Positions 60,295-64,000 of a stretch of DNA of 64,000 nucleotides are shown in pieces. Every line of letters begins with the position of its first letter. The first letter of the stretch is position 1. This DNA is from Phenylobacterium koreense (GTDB lineage Bacteria; Pseudomonadota; Alphaproteobacteria; Caulobacterales; Caulobacteraceae). A program made the translations under genes and the position numbers. The notes under the pieces are model-generated. The model worked only from the letters and a program-made list of their open reading frames with translations, searched no databases and was not told the DNA's origin. The stretch lies in NCBI RefSeq assembly GCF_040545335.1, contig NZ_JBEPLU010000001.1:186001-250000 (forward strand), given 5' to 3'.

Positions 60295-60639
60295 CTAAAC
60301 CGCCGAGCGGGCGCCAAGTTGCGCCAGCCAGTGACGCTCGCGCTCCTTCAGCCAGCTATCGCGCCCCAGCGGGCCGAGGTCCTCGTCCTCGAGCAGTTCG
60401 AGGATAGAGAACTCGAACGCCTCCTCCCCGCCGTGGGCCTTCCAGGCCGCCTGCATGTCGCGATTGCGGTGCGAGCCGAGCCGCAGGCTGAAGAAGGATG
60501 AATTGCGCTGGCCGTCGAGATTGCGCGAGGCGCCGACCCAGGCCTCGGCGGTCGGGCGGCAGCGGATGGCGAAGATCCCGACCGGGACCTTGCGCTCCTT
60601 GTACTGGCGGATGGCTTCGCGGCGACTGGTCTTGTCCAT
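60295..60639 (-). CDS. GIY-YIG nuclease family protein
   Basis: A 114-residue protein with a degenerate GIY-YIG opening (VGIFAIRC and AWVGASRNLDGQ in place of GIY and YIG), then a helix with the HRNRDMQAAWKAHG segment and FEFSILELLED. Similar small proteins are annotated as GIY-YIG nucleases with DUF-type variation, and activity is doubtful. The ATG at 60639 is preferred over 60675. The gene stands alone with a 198-bp gap on one side. Confidence 0.75.
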   Translation of the reverse strand: MDKTSRREAIRQYKERKVPVGIFAIRCRPTAEAWVGASRNLDGQRNSSFFSLRLGSHRNRDMQAAWKAHGGEEAFEFSILELLEDEDLGPLGRDSWLKERERHWLAQLGARSAV

Positions 60640-60763
60640 GCGGCGGAGAATGGGGATGGCAGGCTGCCACGTCAATTATACCCGGATAAAATAATTGACG
60701 CGACGTGAGCCCTGATCACGGCCCACACTGGCGCGCGCCAGGGCCGAGGATTAAGTTCGGGCC

Positions 60764-62581
60764 ATGCGTCAAACCTTTGATGAATCCACCGATCCGTCCT
60801 TCGGACCCAAGCACGTTCCGCTGATCCGCGCCGCGATGAAGGCCCAGGGTCTGGACGGCTTCCTGGTGCCCCACGAGGACGAGCATCAGAACGAATACCT
60901 CCCGGCGGCCAACGACCGCCTGGGCTGGGCGACCGGCTTCACCGGCTCGGCCGGGGCGGCGGTGATCTTCCCGGACAAGGCGGCGATCTTCGTGGACGGT
61001 CGCTATACGCTGCAGGTCCGCGACCAGGTCGACGGCAGCATGTTCGAGATCCGCGACCTCGTCGAAGGCGGCGTCACCGCCTATCTCGAAACCGCCGCGG
61101 CCAAGGGCCAGGTGATCGGCTATGACCCGCGCCTGCATTCGCCGGATGCTCTGGAGCGCCTGCGGGCGGCGGCGACCCGCGCCGGGGCCACGCTGAAGGC
61201 GGTCGGCTCCAATCCGCTGGACGAGGCCTGGGGCGCGGCGCGCCCCGCCCAGCCGACCGCAGCGGTGGTTCCTCACCCCCTGGAATACGCTGGCGAGGAG
61301 TCCGCAGCCAAGCGCGCCCGCATCGGCGAGGCTCTGGCCGCCAAGGACGCCGAGGCGACGGTGCTGACCGCCCCCTCCTCCATCGCCTGGCTGTTCAATG
61401 TGCGGGGCGGCGACGTGATCCGCTCACCCCTGCCGCTTGGGCAGGCGATCGTGAACAAGGACGGCACGGCCCGGCTGTTCCTCGATCCGGCCAAGGTCTC
61501 GGCGGACCTGCGGGCCTGGCTCGGCAACGAGGTTCGCCTGGAGACTCCGGACGACCTGCCCCAGGCCCTGGCCGAGCTGAAAGGCAAGCGGGTGCTGGTG
61601 GACCCGGCCCAGTCCTCGGCCTGGTACTTCGACACCCTGGCCAGGGCCGGCGCCGAGGTGCTGCGCAGCGAGGATCCCTGCGCCCTGCCCCGCGCCTGCA
61701 AGAACCCCGTCGAGATCGACGGCGCGCGCGAGGCCCACGCCCGCGACGGCGTGGCGGTGACGCGGTTCCTGCAATGGCTGGCCACCGACGCTCAGACGCG
61801 CACGGTGGACGAGGTCGAGGTGGTGACCCGGCTCGAGGGATTCCGTCAGGAAACCGGCGCCCTGAAGGATCTGAGCTTCGACACGATCGCCGGCGCGGCC
61901 TCCAACGGCGCCATCGTGCACTACCGGCCGACCACGCGACTCAACAAGCAGACCCAGCGGGGATCGCTGCTGCTGGTGGATTCCGGCGCCCAGTACCTGG
62001 ACGGCACCACCGACATCACCCGCACCGTCGCCATCGGCGAGCCGAGCCATGAGATGCGCGAGCGCTTCACCCTGGTGCTGAAGGGCCATCTGGCCCTGGC
62101 TGCGATCCGCTTCCCGGCCGGAACCACCGGCTCGGCCCTCGACGCACTGGCGCGCGCGCCGCTGTGGAGCTGCGGCCTCGACTACGATCACGGCACCGGC
62201 CATGGGGTCGGGTCGTATCTGGGCGTCCACGAAGGGCCTCAGCGGATTTCAAAGCTGCCGAATTTCGTGGCCCTGAAGCCAGGGATGATCGTCTCCAACG
62301 AGCCCGGCTACTACAAGGAAGGCGCCTACGGCATTCGCATCGAGAACCTGCAGTTCGTCACCGAACCGGCGCCAATCGCCGGCGGCGAGCGCGAAATGCT
62401 GGGCTTCGAGACGCTGACCCTGGCCCCCATCGACCGGCGGCTGATCGCGGTGGACATGCTGACCCCGCAGGAGCGCGCCCAGATGGACGCCTATCACGCC
62501 CGGGTCCTGGCGACGATCGGCCCGCGGCTGCAGGACGCCGACGTCCGCGCTTGGCTGGAAGGCGCCTGCGCGCCGCTGTAG
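60764..62581 (+). CDS. pepP: aminopeptidase P family protein (M24B)
   Basis: A 605-residue creatinase-fold metallopeptidase removing N-terminal residues before proline. Length matches the large eukaryotic-type AMPP1 group. Two creatinase-like N domains come first; the M24 catalytic domain from about 320 has metal ligands in DSGAQYLDGTTDITRT (Asp, Asp), GTGHGVGSYLGVHEG (His), SNEPGYYKEGAYGIRIEN (Glu) and a final Glu. A C-terminal about 60-residue module is typical. Cytoplasmic. Close to EVE and LigA genes but on the opposite strand. Confidence 0.94.
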   Translation: MRQTFDESTDPSFGPKHVPLIRAAMKAQGLDGFLVPHEDEHQNEYLPAANDRLGWATGFTGSAGAAVIFPDKAAIFVDGRYTLQVRDQVDGSMFEIRDLVEGGVTAYLETAAAKGQVIGYDPRLHSPDALERLRAAATRAGATLKAVGSNPLDEAWGAARPAQPTAAVVPHPLEYAGEESAAKRARIGEALAAKDAEATVLTAPSSIAWLFNVRGGDVIRSPLPLGQAIVNKDGTARLFLDPAKVSADLRAWLGNEVRLETPDDLPQALAELKGKRVLVDPAQSSAWYFDTLARAGAEVLRSEDPCALPRACKNPVEIDGAREAHARDGVAVTRFLQWLATDAQTRTVDEVEVVTRLEGFRQETGALKDLSFDTIAGAASNGAIVHYRPTTRLNKQTQRGSLLLVDSGAQYLDGTTDITRTVAIGEPSHEMRERFTLVLKGHLALAAIRFPAGTTGSALDALARAPLWSCGLDYDHGTGHGVGSYLGVHEGPQRISKLPNFVALKPGMIVSNEPGYYKEGAYGIRIENLQFVTEPAPIAGGEREMLGFETLTLAPIDRRLIAVDMLTPQERAQMDAYHARVLATIGPRLQDADVRAWLEGACAPL

Positions 62582-62739
62582 CCGGAAGGACAGTCCTTGG
62601 GTCGCACGCCCACATCCCATGATCGTCATGGCCGGGGCGGCAGGTCCCGGCTATCCCGATGCACAGTCCAGTCCGGAGAGTTCGCTGCGTCTGGATTCTC
62701 GGCACGCTGACGCGGCCGAGGATGGCGAATGGAGAAGGG

Positions 62740-63150
62740 CTATTCCCCCGCCATCTTCAGGATGGTCGCCCATTCGGCATCGCTGACCGGTGAGACCGAG
62801 AGCCGGCCCTGGCGCAGCATGGCCATGTCCGAGAGCGCCGGCGTCGCCTTCATGTCCGCCAGGGTCACCGAGCGGGGCAGCTTGCGGACGGGCGTCAGCT
62901 CGACAGCGACGAACTTACCGGTGGCGTCGGTGGCGTCGGGGAAAGCCTCCTTGGCCACCCGGGCGACCCCGACCACGTCCTTGCCTTCCTGGGAGTGGTA
63001 GAACAGCACCTGGTCGCCGACCTTCATCGCCTTCAGGTGGCCGGCCGCGGCAAAGTTGCGGACGCCATCCCAGACGGTCTTGCCGTCCTTCTGGAGGTCC
63101 TCGAAGGAGTAGGTCTCCGGTTCGGATTTCACGAGCCAATGCGACGCCAT
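62740..63150 (-). CDS. EVE domain protein
   Basis: A 136-residue single-domain EVE protein of the PUA-like fold: WLVKSEPETYSFEDL near the start, then WDGVRNFAAAGHLKAMKVGDQVLFYHSQEGKDVVGVARV. EVE domains recognise modified bases in DNA or RNA. This family appears in many bacteria as stand-alone small proteins; substrate not known here. It lies 22 bases downstream of ligA on the same strand. Confidence 0.92.
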   Translation of the reverse strand: MASHWLVKSEPETYSFEDLQKDGKTVWDGVRNFAAAGHLKAMKVGDQVLFYHSQEGKDVVGVARVAKEAFPDATDATGKFVAVELTPVRKLPRSVTLADMKATPALSDMAMLRQGRLSVSPVSDAEWATILKMAGE

Positions 63151-63172
63151 GCGAACCTCCGCTTTGTCGGTG

Positions 63173-64000
<828 letters not shown>

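Overview
The window looks like ordinary chromosome from a high-GC alphaproteobacterium of the Caulobacteraceae, most like Phenylobacterium or Caulobacter. This is inferred from gene content and order (mreBCD-mrdA-rodA, HWE histidine kinases, a DmeR/DmeF metal-efflux pair, DUF1272, DUF2171 and DUF4169 proteins, a leucine-rich leader before leuA), from very high third-position GC, and from many genes coupled by ATGA overlaps. I see no tRNA, rRNA, CRISPR array, insertion sequence or prophage. No stretch longer than 300 bases lacks a gene.

Layout. 1-6.8 kb: a PilZ protein cut by the window edge, a DUF1272 protein, an orphan terminator, an ybbAP-type ABC exporter divergent from tesA, and an ATGA-coupled padR-DUF1700-GIN operon. 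6.8-13.2 kb: a periplasmic cyclophilin, a PRC-barrel protein, an MFS transporter divergent from its TetR regulator, a second TetR regulator followed by an SDR, and a YtcJ-like amidohydrolase. 13.3-19.3 kb: an unassigned polytopic membrane protein, a PhoU-like/Pit phosphate uptake pair, and a coupled M19 peptidase and amidohydrolase. 19.3-29.2 kb: gltBD, lldD, a DUF423 protein, an epoxide-hydrolase-like enzyme and prolyl aminopeptidase. 29.3-36.9 kb: the cell-shape operon mreB-mreC-mreD-mrdA-rodA, with a PAS/HWE kinase upstream. 37-42.7 kb: an ABC-F ATPase, a VanZ-like protein, an orphan ModA, an EamA transporter, and leuA with its leader peptide. 42.8-49.3 kb: a TVP38-type protein, dmeR-dmeF, a lipoprotein, an aspartate aminotransferase, pyrE, a DUF2171 protein and a CHASE/HWE kinase. 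49.4-64 kb: a GST and a DUF4169 protein, coq4 divergent from a ribbon-helix-helix protein, two small membrane proteins, a UvrD-type helicase, hisC, katE, prmA, a GNAT, a GIY-YIG protein, aminopeptidase P, an EVE protein and the 3' part of ligA.

Most genes are housekeeping: nitrogen assimilation, leucine, histidine and pyrimidine synthesis, wall elongation, DNA repair, phosphate uptake and metal efflux. I found no convincing new multi-gene system. The most informative signals are regulatory: a leu attenuator leader peptide that is easily missed by gene callers; a DmeR operator with 8-bp arms around a G6 tract that overlaps the dmeR start codon; an 18-bp TetR-type operator present in opposite orientations before a tetR and before the neighbouring SDR gene; tandem dyads before a padR operon; a 14-bp perfect palindrome between coq4 and an RHH gene; and an orphan terminator that may end a small RNA. 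An M19-family peptidase that has lost three of five expected metal ligands is the main protein-level oddity.
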